Shown: in pieces, positions 8,573 through 19,533 of the stretch
Layout of the letters: every line of letters starts with the position of its first letter
Position numbering within the stretch: position 1 is the first letter of the stretch
Assembly (NCBI GenBank): GCA_049115935.1
Contig: JAGDZK010000032.1
Span: 1-64,000 of the forward strand
Reading direction: 5' to 3'
Length of the DNA: 64,000 nucleotides
Source: Bermanella sp049115935
GTDB taxonomy: Bacteria > Pseudomonadota > Gammaproteobacteria > Pseudomonadales > Oceanobacteraceae
Notes under the pieces: generated by a model
Seen by the model: only the letters and a program-made list of their open reading frames with translations
Told to the model about the DNA's origin: nothing
Databases searched by the model: none
Position numbers and translations under genes: made by a program

Positions 8573-11500
8573 ATGGCATCTTCTAAATTCCTAAAAACGT
8601 CATTTCTTAAATTCGTAATACTTGCGATAGTCACGTTTTATTCTGGGTTTGCAGTTTCTCAATCCAACATAGAGTTCAATTTTGCTAGCGAGCATGGACA
8701 CTTTATTATTGGTCATGATGTTAATGTCTATCCTATCTATGAACAATCAATAGGAAGAGTAAAGCTTACTGTCACGCCTAAGAGCACTGCTACACCTCAT
8801 TTAGAGTATTGCCATGATTTCGAAAAACCACATCATATTTATATACATCAAAGTTTAAGTGGGTTAGGGGTTAAGTATTACAATCGACACTTTTGGCAAG
8901 CCCCATTTTTGGATTCAGGACTACTAGATACCTATAGTGGGTATACCGATCGTTTAGAATTTAAGCTAACAGATGCAAATACAGGGGAGCCAATATCTGC
9001 TCGAATTAAAAATGTTCGATTCAAACGATTTCAGCCAATCTTATTCTTAGATAATGCATACATTCAGAGCGCAGATGGCAGTATTCACGTAAATGTTAAT
9101 AAAAAAGATATAGGTAATAACCTTCATTTAGAGTTATTTCCAACATCATTTTTAAATGAACATACGGTAGGTAGTTGGCGTTTTGATACAGACATCGAAA
9201 GCAATGAGTTTACGATCACCCCCGGAAAATTTGATGCATTTAAGGTTTATGGCTTAACAATTGAGGTCAAAGATGATTCAGATCATGTACCTGAAATTAT
9301 ATCCACTCCTAACCTGAATGCCTCGGAAGGAAAAGAATACTCATATTCAGTTCAAGCTTTTCCTGCATCTAACGATTATCAATATCGATTGACGACCTTT
9401 CCAGAAGGTATGGTTGTAGATGTGAATTCTGGTGAAATTCAATGGTTACCATCTTATGATCAGTCAGGCAGTCATAGTGTTGTGATTGAAGTGATCAATC
9501 AGTATGGCCGAAAAGTAAATCAGTCATTTAGTGTTGAAGTTGCTAATACGAACCGCGCACCAATAGTAACTTCTGACCCACTAAAAAATGCATCTGAAAA
9601 CTCAAGCTACCAATATCAGATGGGTGTTGTAGACCCTGATGGTGACGCGCTTACATTTGAATTAAAAGAACATCCAGAAGGTATGCAAATTAACAACATG
9701 GCGTTAATTTCATGGATGCCAACTTATGAGCAGGCTGGGGAGTACAGGGTATTAGTTCAAGCCAGTGATGGCCAGTTGAATGTTGAGCAAGCATTTACAA
9801 TTAAAGTTATTAATGTAAACCGATTGCCTAATATAGATTCTACGAGCAGTGCAGAGATTCTAGAAAATTCAATTTTCACACATCAATTTAATGCCGTTGA
9901 CCCTGATAATCAAGTGTTGGCTTATTCTTTAGCTGGCAGCCCTTCTAATATGATGATTGACGAAACTGGCGTCGTTAAGTGGCTGCCTAATTATGATCAG
10001 GCGGGTGTTTATACTTTTATTATTAATGTGTCAGACGGTATATCCAGCGTACATCAAGAATTTACCCTTATAGTCGTGAACTCAAACCGTGCCCCTCAAA
10101 TTACTTCCACTGCGAATATTACCGCTAAAGAAAACCAACAATATTCTTATACAGTTATGGCAACAGATGCCGACGGCGATCAATTGGCTTATGAGCTGTT
10201 AACCTCGCCTTCAGGTATGAATATTGATAGCTCAGCAAAAATTCAATGGACACCAAATCATGACGAATCAGGCTCGCATTCAATAACGGTTCGAGTATCT
10301 GATGGAGAGCTGAGTGATGATCAATCGTTTGTTATTCCAGTTGAAAATGTGAACCGTAAACCAACTTTTGTCTCAGTTCCAGTTACTCAAACATTAGAAA
10401 AAACTGAATATCTTTACGTTGCAAAAGCTGATGATGCTGATGAAGAGGCTGTCAAATATTCATTGCTGGTTGCACCGGTTGGTATGATCATAGATGAAGA
10501 TAGTGGGAAGATATCTTGGTTGCCCACCGCATCGGATATTGGGTCACATTATATTTTAATCACTGCAGTGGACGAAAGCTCAGCTGTAACAGAGCAGGGT
10601 TATACACTGTTTGTTGAGAATGTGAATGAGGCACCTGTTATTACGTCTATGCCTGTCACGCAAGTGAACGAATCTCAAAGCTATGTCTACCAAATTATGG
10701 CAACCGATGAAGACGGCGATGCATTTTCTTACACGCTTACAAGTAAACCGTTAGGAATGACAATAAGTGATGCAGGTCTTATTGAGTGGACATCATCTCA
10801 TGATCAAATAGGCGTCCATAAAATTAGTATTAAAGTTGTTGATACTCATGGTGCTGAAGCAAATCAGGCTTATGATTTAAATGTTTTAGAAGTTAACGAT
10901 GCGCCTATTGTTATTAGTAATCCTTATTTAGGTGCCATTGTTGATTTGAATTATCAATACCAGATTCAGATTAAAGATAACGAAAACGATGCAATATCGT
11001 TTACAGCATTAAATATCCCCAGTTTTTTAAATTTAACCGCAGAAGGTCTGTTGCAGGGAACACCAGATCAAACAGTCATAGGCGAGCACACCATTAACGT
11101 TCAAATATCGGATGGTACTAATCTAATTGAACATGAGTATGTATTGAACGTTGCGCCGTTACCCCAAGTCAGCTTACCCAACTGGGGGCGTGACTTTTGG
11201 TTTGTAGATGCACTTTATAGTGATTCGGGTCAATCACAGATAAAGGTATTTATAACGTCACTTACCGATACACAGGGTACGATTCAATACACTGACCGAA
11301 GTGCTGAAAGTTTCACTATTTTAGCCAATCAAGTATTAGAGTTAGATTCATGGTCGTTGAAAGAGTATTTTAAGAGAAACGAAAAATCGAAAAGAAGTAT
11401 TCATATATCCGCTGACGCTGATATAGCAGTATATATACTTAATTATTCTCCCTACAATACGGATGCAATGGTATTAATGCCGACTGATAAGTTAGGTGCA

Positions 11501-14500
11501 GAATATAGGTTGTCGGGTTATCAATCGGATGCTTGGGCTCTTGGTGAATACGCTATTGTCGCGACAGAAAACGATACAGAGGTGTTGATTCAGCCTAGCC
11601 AACAAATCGAGAAACAAACTAAAGTGTTTTCAGAAAGAAATGAATTCTATTCTATTAATTTAAATAAAGGGGAGGTCTATAGCTTATATTCTTCTGGGCA
11701 ATTAAGTAATGATTTGACAGGGTCTAAAATAAAAGCGGATAAGCCAATCGGAGTTTATAACGTACACTCCTGTCAAAATATTCCTGTTAGCGATCAATAT
11801 TGCGATCGCTTAATTGAACAACTACCTTCTATAGATCAATGGGGGAGTAAACATGCACTTATACCCGCATATGGACGGTACGGGGATATTGTTCGTATTT
11901 TAGCGAAAGACGATAATACTCGAATACTTATTAACGGTATTGAAAGCAAAAAACTTAATGATGGTGAATTTTGGCAATTTGAACTGAATGACAGTATATG
12001 GGTGACGTCCAATAGCCCTGTGCTCGTGACGCAATTTTCGACCAGCGATACATACGATAAAGATAAAAGAGAATTGGATGAGAATCACTTTCTTACTTTG
12101 TGGGAAAAATATGGCAAAAAACAAATCTTGACTGATAAGGAATCATATTTAACTAACTATTTGATTGAAATTAATCAAGACGACGTGACTAATTCAGTTA
12201 TTCTAGTTGTTGAAGATGAACACAGAGATAAAATCACCTTAGACGGGAACCCTTTGCCCGAAAGTATGTTTCCAAATGAAAATTGCGGCAGTAATTGTAA
12301 ATATGCACCTTATAACTTGGATTATGCCATTGGCCAAATAGCACTGGATGAAGGCACACATGTTTTTGAGTCGGACTATCCTTTTGGTTTATATGAAAAC
12401 GTTCATAGCCTTGCACTCATGGGCGACCCGTTTATGGTGGTTGTTCCGCCAGTGGAGTTATCGTACAAAGAATACGTGATTTCAACTCCGTTAAATAAAT
12501 TTCTACGACACTTTATTAACATAACTATTCCCAGTGATGTGGTGAATAGTTTTACTATTGATGACAGCAATAAATATTCAACTTTTTTTAATGAAATAGG
12601 AAATACTGGTTTCTCTTATGCGCGTTTAGCTATTAGTGAAGGACGTCATAAAATCGCAGCAGATAAAGACTTTACATTATTTGTATATGGCTATGATGCC
12701 CATGATTCATATGGCTTTACTGGCGGCTACGGGTATTACAATGATTTCCCATCATCGGATTTGCAGGTCAATGTCTTAAATAATGCGCCCTTAGTGGGCG
12801 ATAATATCTGTGTTAATGCGCAAGTAATTGGTGATGATGGCACACCTTTGAACGATTCAGTGATTAACTTTTCTCTGACAGGAGTTCACAGTAACTCAGA
12901 GCGTATATTCACCGACGAGCAGGGCTTAGCAGAATACTGTTTCACTGGCTTTAATGCCGGTTTAGACGAACTATTGTTGATAAGCGGAACACAAGAAGAA
13001 CGCCGAAGTATTACCTGGGGTGCATCATCAGAGGCAAACCTTCCTCCCGTTATTACCTCTACACCAAAGACCTACATTGAAACGCACCAAGTTTATAATT
13101 ATCAAGTGACCGCAGTAGACTCAGGACAATCCCCTATAAAATATAGATTGTTAGAATCACCACTTGATATGCAAATAGATGAAAATTTAGGCGACATTAC
13201 TTGGCAGCCCATTGCAGGTACACACAGAATTTCAATCGAAGCATATAATGCCAAAGGCGAATCAACTCAGCAGATATTTAATTTAATAGTGAACACCCTT
13301 CCGGTTATTACGTCGTATCCGGTTTCTGGCTATAACGGCGGGTCGTTTAGCTCAGGGTATAATGTCACTGACGCAGATGGGGATGAAGTCACATGCCGTT
13401 TTTTAAAAGCGCCTTTATTGCGTCAGCATACTCAATTCCTGATTGGTACTCGCTCATGCCAAATTTCTTACGGCGATGCACCAAAACCTGGGGTCTATGA
13501 ATTTATCACTAGAATCAGCGACTCTAAAGGTGGGTTCGTTGATCATGAACATACGCTAACCGTTGTACCCACACATAAACCCAAAATCATTAATGATGGC
13601 GAAATTATTGAAGGCTTTAATGATGACACATTTACATTCTTAGTGGACGCTGAGGATGAAATAGGCGATATCACATCACTTGGTTTGTATTACCACAATA
13701 CAAAACTAAATGGTGAGCGCTATCCTTTAGACAATATCACAATCACACAAGAACCAATGACCATTGAATGGACGCCGAACAAAGATGAAATAGGCGAACT
13801 GGTTGTAGGTTTTGGTGTGAATCATCAATACGGCTGGCCAGGTGATGGCACCGTGACGTTTAAAGTCGTTAACCGTGATTTTGATGTGACATCAACACCT
13901 GATACACATGCAAGAGTGGGTGTTCCGTATAAATATCAGATAAAGGTTAACGATCCAGATAATCAAACACTTAACTATCAGTTGTTATCTGCCCCAGGTG
14001 GAATGCAAATTGATCACAGTGGTTTGATCACTTGGACGCCAGAATTCGAAGGCTTAGCGTCGATTAAACTACAAGTAAGCGACGGTGGGTTTATTCATGG
14101 CCAAATATTTGATGTTATGGTGCAGCCACAAAATGCAAAACTTACTACCACCTTTATTATTGAGAAGCGGGTGCTTGATGTAGGCGAAAGCGTCAAAGCC
14201 AACCTTTCTTATCAAAATGCATTAGGTGGCATAACTGAAACGCTCACATTGGATGGCCAAGCCCTATCTATTAGCGATGAAGGTGTTGCAAACATAACAC
14301 TAGAAAACAGTGGCATTTATACACTGGACTACACCGTTAAAGATCAATTCGAAACCCTTACAAAGTCAATTACGATATATGCCAAAGATGCTTCTGACAT
14401 TACGGCACCTGTCGCCAATATTATTACTCCAACAAATGAAAATGATATTTATGCGCCAACAAGCGTAGTTGCCACCATAGAAGACGAACAATTAATTTAT

Positions 14501-17500
14501 TGGCAGTTACTCTTGCGCAAAGGTAATAATGCTAACGATGAAATCATAGCTGAAGGCGATACACAGCAAATAGTATCGCAAGCCATAGCTGACATAGATC
14601 CAACTATGATGATAAACGGGTTATATACTTTGACTCTAATTGCAGTGGATCTAGGTGGTAACGAATCCTATGATCAAGTTAACGTTACCATCAACGGTCA
14701 CTTAAAAGTTGGCAACTTGAGCTTTACCACACAAGATTTATCTATCCCGCTTGCGGGCATCCCTATCACTGTCAACCGCAGTTATGATAGTCGTCGTCGC
14801 GCACTTGAATCCGATATGGGTTTTGGTTGGAAAGTCGAATATCAAGACATTGAAATAGATGAATCCATGGAGCCCACACAAGGTTGGTATCAATTTGCCT
14901 CTCGCAGTAAATTTGATACAGGCGGTGGCTCGGTCATCTCACCAAGTACCTGTATTGCGCCATTGGGCGAGAAAAAAATAGTCATTACCCTGCCTGATGG
15001 CAACCAAGAAAAGTTCAGTGCTTCTGCACATGCGCTAGATGGAGGTATCGAAAGTATTTCTCATCCTGGTTGTTACTTTACCGCAGGGCGACGTTACGGC
15101 CTGGCCTTCAATGCACTCAACAGCACCACCTCAAAATTGGAATTAGGGAGCGACATAAACAATTCGTTCTACTTAACTGACTTATCTAATGGACACCTAG
15201 CCGCAGATATTATCGACTTTACGTTTGCGCCCATTAGCCAATACAAACTCACTACCAAGCAAGGCTATGTTTATGAGCTTGATCAAAACTTTGGTATTAA
15301 AACTGTCATCGACCCGAATGGCCATCAGTTAACGTATACCGAAAACGGTATCCAGCACTCTAATGGCAAGGGCATCACCTTTGATCGAGATGCGCAGGGG
15401 CGCATTAGCGGTTTAGTTGACCCTAATGGCAATAAAGTAATGAATTATGAATATGATTCAAATGGTAATTTACGCTTCGCCAAAGACGCATCAGCCTTAG
15501 AAGAAGGCGGCAATGGTGTCGAATACACCTATACGTTGGATCACAACATTATCGACATTATTGACCCACTGGGCCGCCCGTTGGTCAAAAACCTTTATGA
15601 CGATGATGGGCGATTAATTGGCCAAGAAGACGCTAACGGTAACATCAAAACCTTTAATCACAATATTGATGAACGTACCTCGATTGTCACCGACTTAGAC
15701 GGACGCAGTACTTTGTTCAACTACGATGAAAAAGGCAATGTCACGCAAAACATAAACGTGATCAGTGATAGCAGTTATGATGCTGACATAGTCACTACCT
15801 ATACCTATGATGAAAACGACAATGAAACGTCTAAATCCATAGGCGATGCCGAGCACACATGGTTAAGCACCTTTGAAGGTGATAACCAACTTAGTGCAAC
15901 CGACCCAGAAGGCAACACGGTTCAGTATCAAAATTACAATGACAAAGGCCAAGAAGGTTTAATCATTGATGAACTGGGCCGCGAAACCATCATGGAATAC
16001 GATACCGCAGGCAACCTCATCACCATCAATATGCCAGTATTGATCAATACCGAAACCGGTGTCGAAACACAATACTCTGCCAGCAATGTCATCAATGCTC
16101 GTGGTCAAATCACCCAAACCACTGACTTACGTGGCGCAGTGACAACCTACACGTACTACCCTGTAGGTCACGCATCGGCAGGGCAAAAACACACCGAAAG
16201 TCACCCAGACACCGGCACCATTACCTATACTTATGATGCTAACAACAATATCAAAACCGAAACTCGTCAGCGCACGATTAACGGCACCCTTATTGACGAA
16301 ACCGTAAGCTACGAATACGACAAATTAAATCGCTTGATCAAAACCACGTACCCAGACACGACCTACAGCGAAACCGTTTATGATTTAGCAGGCAATGTGG
16401 ATAAAGAACGGGACCGTTTCGGAATCTGGACAGACTTTGAATACGACGGCTATGGTCGACTGATTCAAACAGATTATGCCGACGGCACATTTGAAAAACG
16501 TGAATACAGTGCCGAAGGTTTACTAAAAACCGTTACCGACATCTCAGGCAATGTCACCACGTATGACTACGACGATGCCGGTCGCCAATGGCAAGTCACC
16601 TATCCAGACACCACCACAACCGAGACCCGTTACACTCCACAAGGTTGGATTAAGTCTGAGCGTGATGCGCGCGGCAATTTAACCGAATACGAATACGACA
16701 AAGCCGGAAAACGCACCGCCGTGATTCGTCATATGGATGAACAAGCCCTGCGACATACATTCACCTATTACAAAAATGGCGAACTGAAAACCGAAACCGA
16801 TGCCAATGGTCATACTACCAGTTATGGCATTAATGAATTTGATCAGCGCATACAAACCACTTATCACAACTCAACCCATGTTGGGCAAAGGTATGATGCC
16901 ATGGGTGCGCGTACTCAACAGGTTGATCAAAACAATCGCATCACTCAATACGGCTATGATGATTTAGGCCGCCTATTAAGCGTACAAGCACAGGTGCAAA
17001 TAAACAGCCAAGATGTCCCGGCCACCACCTACACCTATGACGAGCAAGGCAACAAGCACACTCAAACCGATGCAGAAGGGCGTACAACTTCATGGACCTA
17101 TGATTACTTCGGCAGAGTGTTAAGCAGAACTCTACCAGAAGGCATGAGTGAAACGTTCAACTATGATGACACTAATCGCACTATCATCCATACGGACTTT
17201 AAAGGGCAGGTAACTACAACTGTTAATGACGTTATGGGCAGAGTAACCAGCATTGCTTACGCGGACGAAAAAGCCGAAACCTTTACTTACTGGCCCAACG
17301 GGCAAATCAAAACCGCCACTGTTAGTGAGTCCGGAAAAGACGATGCTATTACTTCGTACACTTATGATAACCGTGATCGCCTAAAAACCGAAACTCAAGC
17401 AAATGGAGCGGTTTTAACCTACGACTACGATGCCAACGGCAATCGCATACAAGTGAAAACAACGCGAACAACAGGCGGCGAACACACCACCACAGTGGAT

Positions 17501-19156
17501 TATGGTTACGATGCATTAAACCGTTTAACAACCGTAACAGACAACAGTGGCACCACCACCTACACCTATGACAAGGTGGGCAATCAAAAAACCGTTACCT
17601 ATACAAACGGCATAGTAACGGAATACATTTATAACGATGTGAATCAACTAGAAAACCTGATTACCAAAAACGCAAACGGCGACGTGTTAAGCAGCTATAC
17701 CTACGAACTGGATAACACAGGCCGACGTGAATCGATCACCGAAGAAGGTGGCCGATATACGGATTACACCTATGACAACCTGTATCGCCTAACGGATGAG
17801 ATCACCAAACAAAGTATTGATGCAACGTCTGTAGATTACAGAGCCAATTACCAATACGACTGGGTGGGCAACCGTACTTATGAAACCGTTGATGGTGTGA
17901 GTACAGCTTACAGTTACGATTTAAATGATCGTCTAATCAGTCAAGGTGGTACTACTTATATTTATGATGACAATGGCAACACGTTAACGGAAACGCTGGA
18001 TGGTGTAGTTAAAACCTACACCTGGGACAGTAAAAACAAACTCACAAACGTTGAAAAATCAGGCGTTCAAACAACCTACAGCTATAACGTAAATGGTATA
18101 AGAAACAGTAAAACAGAAGGTGGTGTCACCACTTCTTATCTTGTTGATAGCAACCGAGACTATGCTCAAGTCCTTGAGGAATTTGAAAACGGCATCAGCA
18201 CGGTTCAGTACAGCTATGGTCACGATCTTATTTCACAAGAAAGAACAGGAATTTTCTATTTCTATCAATACGATGGCTTAGGTTCCACGCGTGATTTAAC
18301 AGACAGCAGCGGTGCTGTAACCGATTCATATGACTATGAAGCCTTTGGTGAAGTACTAAATGAAACGGGTACAACTGAAAATAACTATAAGTTTACGGGC
18401 GAGCAATTTGATTCAAGCCTGAATAAATATTATCTGAGAGCGAGGTATTACGATCAGGATGTGGGTAGGTTTACTCAGCAAGATATATTTCAGGGATGGG
18501 ATGAAGATCCTACCACTCTACATAAATATCTATATGCGAATGCTGATTCAGTAAACGGAACTGACCCAAGCGGTTATATGACAATGACTGAAATTTCGAT
18601 GGTTAATCGAATTTCACCAATGACATTAGCGAACTCATCACGTGCTGTTGGACAAGTTGCAGTTGGGTTAATAGGTGCCGGTTTAGGTTTAAATGAGAGC
18701 TTTAAAGAGTTTATAACTAATAATGCACCTTCTTTATCCCAGATGCTTGAGAATAAAAGGGCTAATCTTCAGTCTGCTATTAAAAGAAGTACGAATACAG
18801 GTCCGATTTTGTATCATTACACTGATAGGGTTGCAGCATTGAGTATATTTGGAAGTGGAACTGCTTTTGTAACTCCACCCTTTAGAGGACTGGGTACTAA
18901 TGGTAATACCAGACCCGCTGGATTTTACGCTACTGATATAGCCCCATGGGAAGTGAACTACACTCAGGCTGATCTTTCAGCTTTGTTCTATGGTGGTAAT
19001 AGAAATAAAGACGTAAGTTGGTTTGTAGCACTTGATGGTACTTTATTTAATCCTGTAAACGGAGCATCTAGAGAATACGTTTCTTATGGTTCACAATCTA
19101 TAGGAGAGGTATCAATTAATCCGGTTACTGTTGGTCCAAATTTAATGCTTCCTTAA
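8573..19156 (+). CDS. Giant secreted Ig-repeat / RHS (YD-repeat) polymorphic toxin with HYD1-type ADP-ribosyltransferase-like tip
   Basis: A 3,527-residue protein. Residues 1-29 are a Sec signal peptide. Seven tandem Ig/cadherin-like repeats of about 88 residues follow (about 235-865; each with PxGMxID, a WxP turn and a VSDG-like strand). Next come an IgGFc-binding-like beta region (about 866-1402, PNWGRDFWFVDALYSDS), a Big-1-like domain (about 1400-1480) and further Ig-like repeats to about 2040. An RHS/YD-repeat shell starts at GNLSFTTQDLSIPLAGIP (about 2046) and ends with the conserved core RARYYDQDVGRFTQQD and DPSGYM (about 3335). The last 190 residues are unlike the orphan tail downstream and contain LYHYTDRVAAL (about 3413) and GFYATDIAP (about 3450), the H-Y-D pattern of Tox-ART-HYD1. 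AAAGGA is 10 bases before the ATG. No PAAR or VgrG is nearby, so export is probably Sec-based. Target cell and substrate are unknown. Confidence 0.9.
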   Translation: MASSKFLKTSFLKFVILAIVTFYSGFAVSQSNIEFNFASEHGHFIIGHDVNVYPIYEQSIGRVKLTVTPKSTATPHLEYCHDFEKPHHIYIHQSLSGLGVKYYNRHFWQAPFLDSGLLDTYSGYTDRLEFKLTDANTGEPISARIKNVRFKRFQPILFLDNAYIQSADGSIHVNVNKKDIGNNLHLELFPTSFLNEHTVGSWRFDTDIESNEFTITPGKFDAFKVYGLTIEVKDDSDHVPEIISTPNLNASEGKEYSYSVQAFPASNDYQYRLTTFPEGMVVDVNSGEIQWLPSYDQSGSHSVVIEVINQYGRKVNQSFSVEVANTNRAPIVTSDPLKNASENSSYQYQMGVVDPDGDALTFELKEHPEGMQINNMALISWMPTYEQAGEYRVLVQASDGQLNVEQAFTIKVINVNRLPNIDSTSSAEILENSIFTHQFNAVDPDNQVLAYSLAGSPSNMMIDETGVVKWLPNYDQAGVYTFIINVSDGISSVHQEFTLIVVNSNRAPQITSTANITAKENQQYSYTVMATDADGDQLAYELLTSPSGMNIDSSAKIQWTPNHDESGSHSITVRVSDGELSDDQSFVIPVENVNRKPTFVSVPVTQTLEKTEYLYVAKADDADEEAVKYSLLVAPVGMIIDEDSGKISWLPTASDIGSHYILITAVDESSAVTEQGYTLFVENVNEAPVITSMPVTQVNESQSYVYQIMATDEDGDAFSYTLTSKPLGMTISDAGLIEWTSSHDQIGVHKISIKVVDTHGAEANQAYDLNVLEVNDAPIVISNPYLGAIVDLNYQYQIQIKDNENDAISFTALNIPSFLNLTAEGLLQGTPDQTVIGEHTINVQISDGTNLIEHEYVLNVAPLPQVSLPNWGRDFWFVDALYSDSGQSQIKVFITSLTDTQGTIQYTDRSAESFTILANQVLELDSWSLKEYFKRNEKSKRSIHISADADIAVYILNYSPYNTDAMVLMPTDKLGAEYRLSGYQSDAWALGEYAIVATENDTEVLIQPSQQIEKQTKVFSERNEFYSINLNKGEVYSLYSSGQLSNDLTGSKIKADKPIGVYNVHSCQNIPVSDQYCDRLIEQLPSIDQWGSKHALIPAYGRYGDIVRILAKDDNTRILINGIESKKLNDGEFWQFELNDSIWVTSNSPVLVTQFSTSDTYDKDKRELDENHFLTLWEKYGKKQILTDKESYLTNYLIEINQDDVTNSVILVVEDEHRDKITLDGNPLPESMFPNENCGSNCKYAPYNLDYAIGQIALDEGTHVFESDYPFGLYENVHSLALMGDPFMVVVPPVELSYKEYVISTPLNKFLRHFINITIPSDVVNSFTIDDSNKYSTFFNEIGNTGFSYARLAISEGRHKIAADKDFTLFVYGYDAHDSYGFTGGYGYYNDFPSSDLQVNVLNNAPLVGDNICVNAQVIGDDGTPLNDSVINFSLTGVHSNSERIFTDEQGLAEYCFTGFNAGLDELLLISGTQEERRSITWGASSEANLPPVITSTPKTYIETHQVYNYQVTAVDSGQSPIKYRLLESPLDMQIDENLGDITWQPIAGTHRISIEAYNAKGESTQQIFNLIVNTLPVITSYPVSGYNGGSFSSGYNVTDADGDEVTCRFLKAPLLRQHTQFLIGTRSCQISYGDAPKPGVYEFITRISDSKGGFVDHEHTLTVVPTHKPKIINDGEIIEGFNDDTFTFLVDAEDEIGDITSLGLYYHNTKLNGERYPLDNITITQEPMTIEWTPNKDEIGELVVGFGVNHQYGWPGDGTVTFKVVNRDFDVTSTPDTHARVGVPYKYQIKVNDPDNQTLNYQLLSAPGGMQIDHSGLITWTPEFEGLASIKLQVSDGGFIHGQIFDVMVQPQNAKLTTTFIIEKRVLDVGESVKANLSYQNALGGITETLTLDGQALSISDEGVANITLENSGIYTLDYTVKDQFETLTKSITIYAKDASDITAPVANIITPTNENDIYAPTSVVATIEDEQLIYWQLLLRKGNNANDEIIAEGDTQQIVSQAIADIDPTMMINGLYTLTLIAVDLGGNESYDQVNVTINGHLKVGNLSFTTQDLSIPLAGIPITVNRSYDSRRRALESDMGFGWKVEYQDIEIDESMEPTQGWYQFASRSKFDTGGGSVISPSTCIAPLGEKKIVITLPDGNQEKFSASAHALDGGIESISHPGCYFTAGRRYGLAFNALNSTTSKLELGSDINNSFYLTDLSNGHLAADIIDFTFAPISQYKLTTKQGYVYELDQNFGIKTVIDPNGHQLTYTENGIQHSNGKGITFDRDAQGRISGLVDPNGNKVMNYEYDSNGNLRFAKDASALEEGGNGVEYTYTLDHNIIDIIDPLGRPLVKNLYDDDGRLIGQEDANGNIKTFNHNIDERTSIVTDLDGRSTLFNYDEKGNVTQNINVISDSSYDADIVTTYTYDENDNETSKSIGDAEHTWLSTFEGDNQLSATDPEGNTVQYQNYNDKGQEGLIIDELGRETIMEYDTAGNLITINMPVLINTETGVETQYSASNVINARGQITQTTDLRGAVTTYTYYPVGHASAGQKHTESHPDTGTITYTYDANNNIKTETRQRTINGTLIDETVSYEYDKLNRLIKTTYPDTTYSETVYDLAGNVDKERDRFGIWTDFEYDGYGRLIQTDYADGTFEKREYSAEGLLKTVTDISGNVTTYDYDDAGRQWQVTYPDTTTTETRYTPQGWIKSERDARGNLTEYEYDKAGKRTAVIRHMDEQALRHTFTYYKNGELKTETDANGHTTSYGINEFDQRIQTTYHNSTHVGQRYDAMGARTQQVDQNNRITQYGYDDLGRLLSVQAQVQINSQDVPATTYTYDEQGNKHTQTDAEGRTTSWTYDYFGRVLSRTLPEGMSETFNYDDTNRTIIHTDFKGQVTTTVNDVMGRVTSIAYADEKAETFTYWPNGQIKTATVSESGKDDAITSYTYDNRDRLKTETQANGAVLTYDYDANGNRIQVKTTRTTGGEHTTTVDYGYDALNRLTTVTDNSGTTTYTYDKVGNQKTVTYTNGIVTEYIYNDVNQLENLITKNANGDVLSSYTYELDNTGRRESITEEGGRYTDYTYDNLYRLTDEITKQSIDATSVDYRANYQYDWVGNRTYETVDGVSTAYSYDLNDRLISQGGTTYIYDDNGNTLTETLDGVVKTYTWDSKNKLTNVEKSGVQTTYSYNVNGIRNSKTEGGVTTSYLVDSNRDYAQVLEEFENGISTVQYSYGHDLISQERTGIFYFYQYDGLGSTRDLTDSSGAVTDSYDYEAFGEVLNETGTTENNYKFTGEQFDSSLNKYYLRARYYDQDVGRFTQQDIFQGWDEDPTTLHKYLYANADSVNGTDPSGYMTMTEISMVNRISPMTLANSSRAVGQVAVGLIGAGLGLNESFKEFITNNAPSLSQMLENKRANLQSAIKRSTNTGPILYHYTDRVAALSIFGSGTAFVTPPFRGLGTNGNTRPAGFYATDIAPWEVNYTQADLSALFYGGNRNKDVSWFVALDGTLFNPVNGASREYVSYGSQSIGEVSINPVTVGPNLMLP
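9276..11166 (+). repeat. Seven tandem Ig-like domain repeats within the giant RHS protein
   Basis: The encoded protein repeats a unit of about 88 residues seven times, each beginning near a P-x-I-T-S-x-P motif and ending with an asparagine-rich linker such as VNxNRAP. The copies have diverged at the DNA level. They resemble the putative-Ig/cadherin-like domains of bacterial surface proteins and probably form a stalk. Confidence 0.8.
17352..18575 (+). repeat. RHS core segment duplicated at 20354-21560 (copy 1)
   Basis: This part of the giant gene is repeated at very high DNA identity in the orphan cassette about 3 kb downstream. One small indel region occurs near 17810-17840 against 20800-20830. 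Direct repeats of this length and similarity can recombine, exchanging the ART-like tip for the HNH tip and deleting the DNA in between. Confidence 0.88.
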
Positions 19157-19173
19157 TTATGTGAGGTTATTGA

Positions 19174-19533
19174 GTGATAACTATAAAAATGGCTCCTTAT
19201 GGGGAGCCACCTGAAGATCATGGCTATGTTCCTGTAGACTTATTGGAACAAATTCCAAGCTTAATGCTGTTGATAATAAAAACCGGACACTTTCCCTCTC
19301 AGAAAGTATTAAATGACTTATTTTCTAGGGGGGAGTTTGATTCAGGTATGTCGGGAGGTGTTTCTTGGGAGGCCTTTAGTGTCGATTTGCATGATTGGCA
19401 AGATATAAAAATCGCTATTGCTGATAGGCACCAGATTATTTATCAAGAGTTTGATGAGGAAGCGAATTTTAAAAATTATGATGAATGGGCAGAGAACATA
19501 CTAAGTCTTATTGCTAAGACTTCATCGCGGTAG
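19174..19533 (+). CDS. Small acidic protein, likely immunity protein for the RHS ART-like toxin
   Basis: A 119-residue protein beginning 17 bases after the toxin gene, in the usual position of an immunity gene. It has no signal peptide or membrane segment, so it should act in the cytoplasm. The sequence is acidic and contains FDSGMSGGVSWEAFSVD and WQDIKIAIADR. I do not recognise a named family. The start is taken as GTG 19174 because GTGAGG at 19161-19166 is seven bases upstream; an in-frame ATG at 19189 is possible. The immunity role is inferred from position only. Confidence 0.65.
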   Translation: MITIKMAPYGEPPEDHGYVPVDLLEQIPSLMLLIIKTGHFPSQKVLNDLFSRGEFDSGMSGGVSWEAFSVDLHDWQDIKIAIADRHQIIYQEFDEEANFKNYDEWAENILSLIAKTSSR

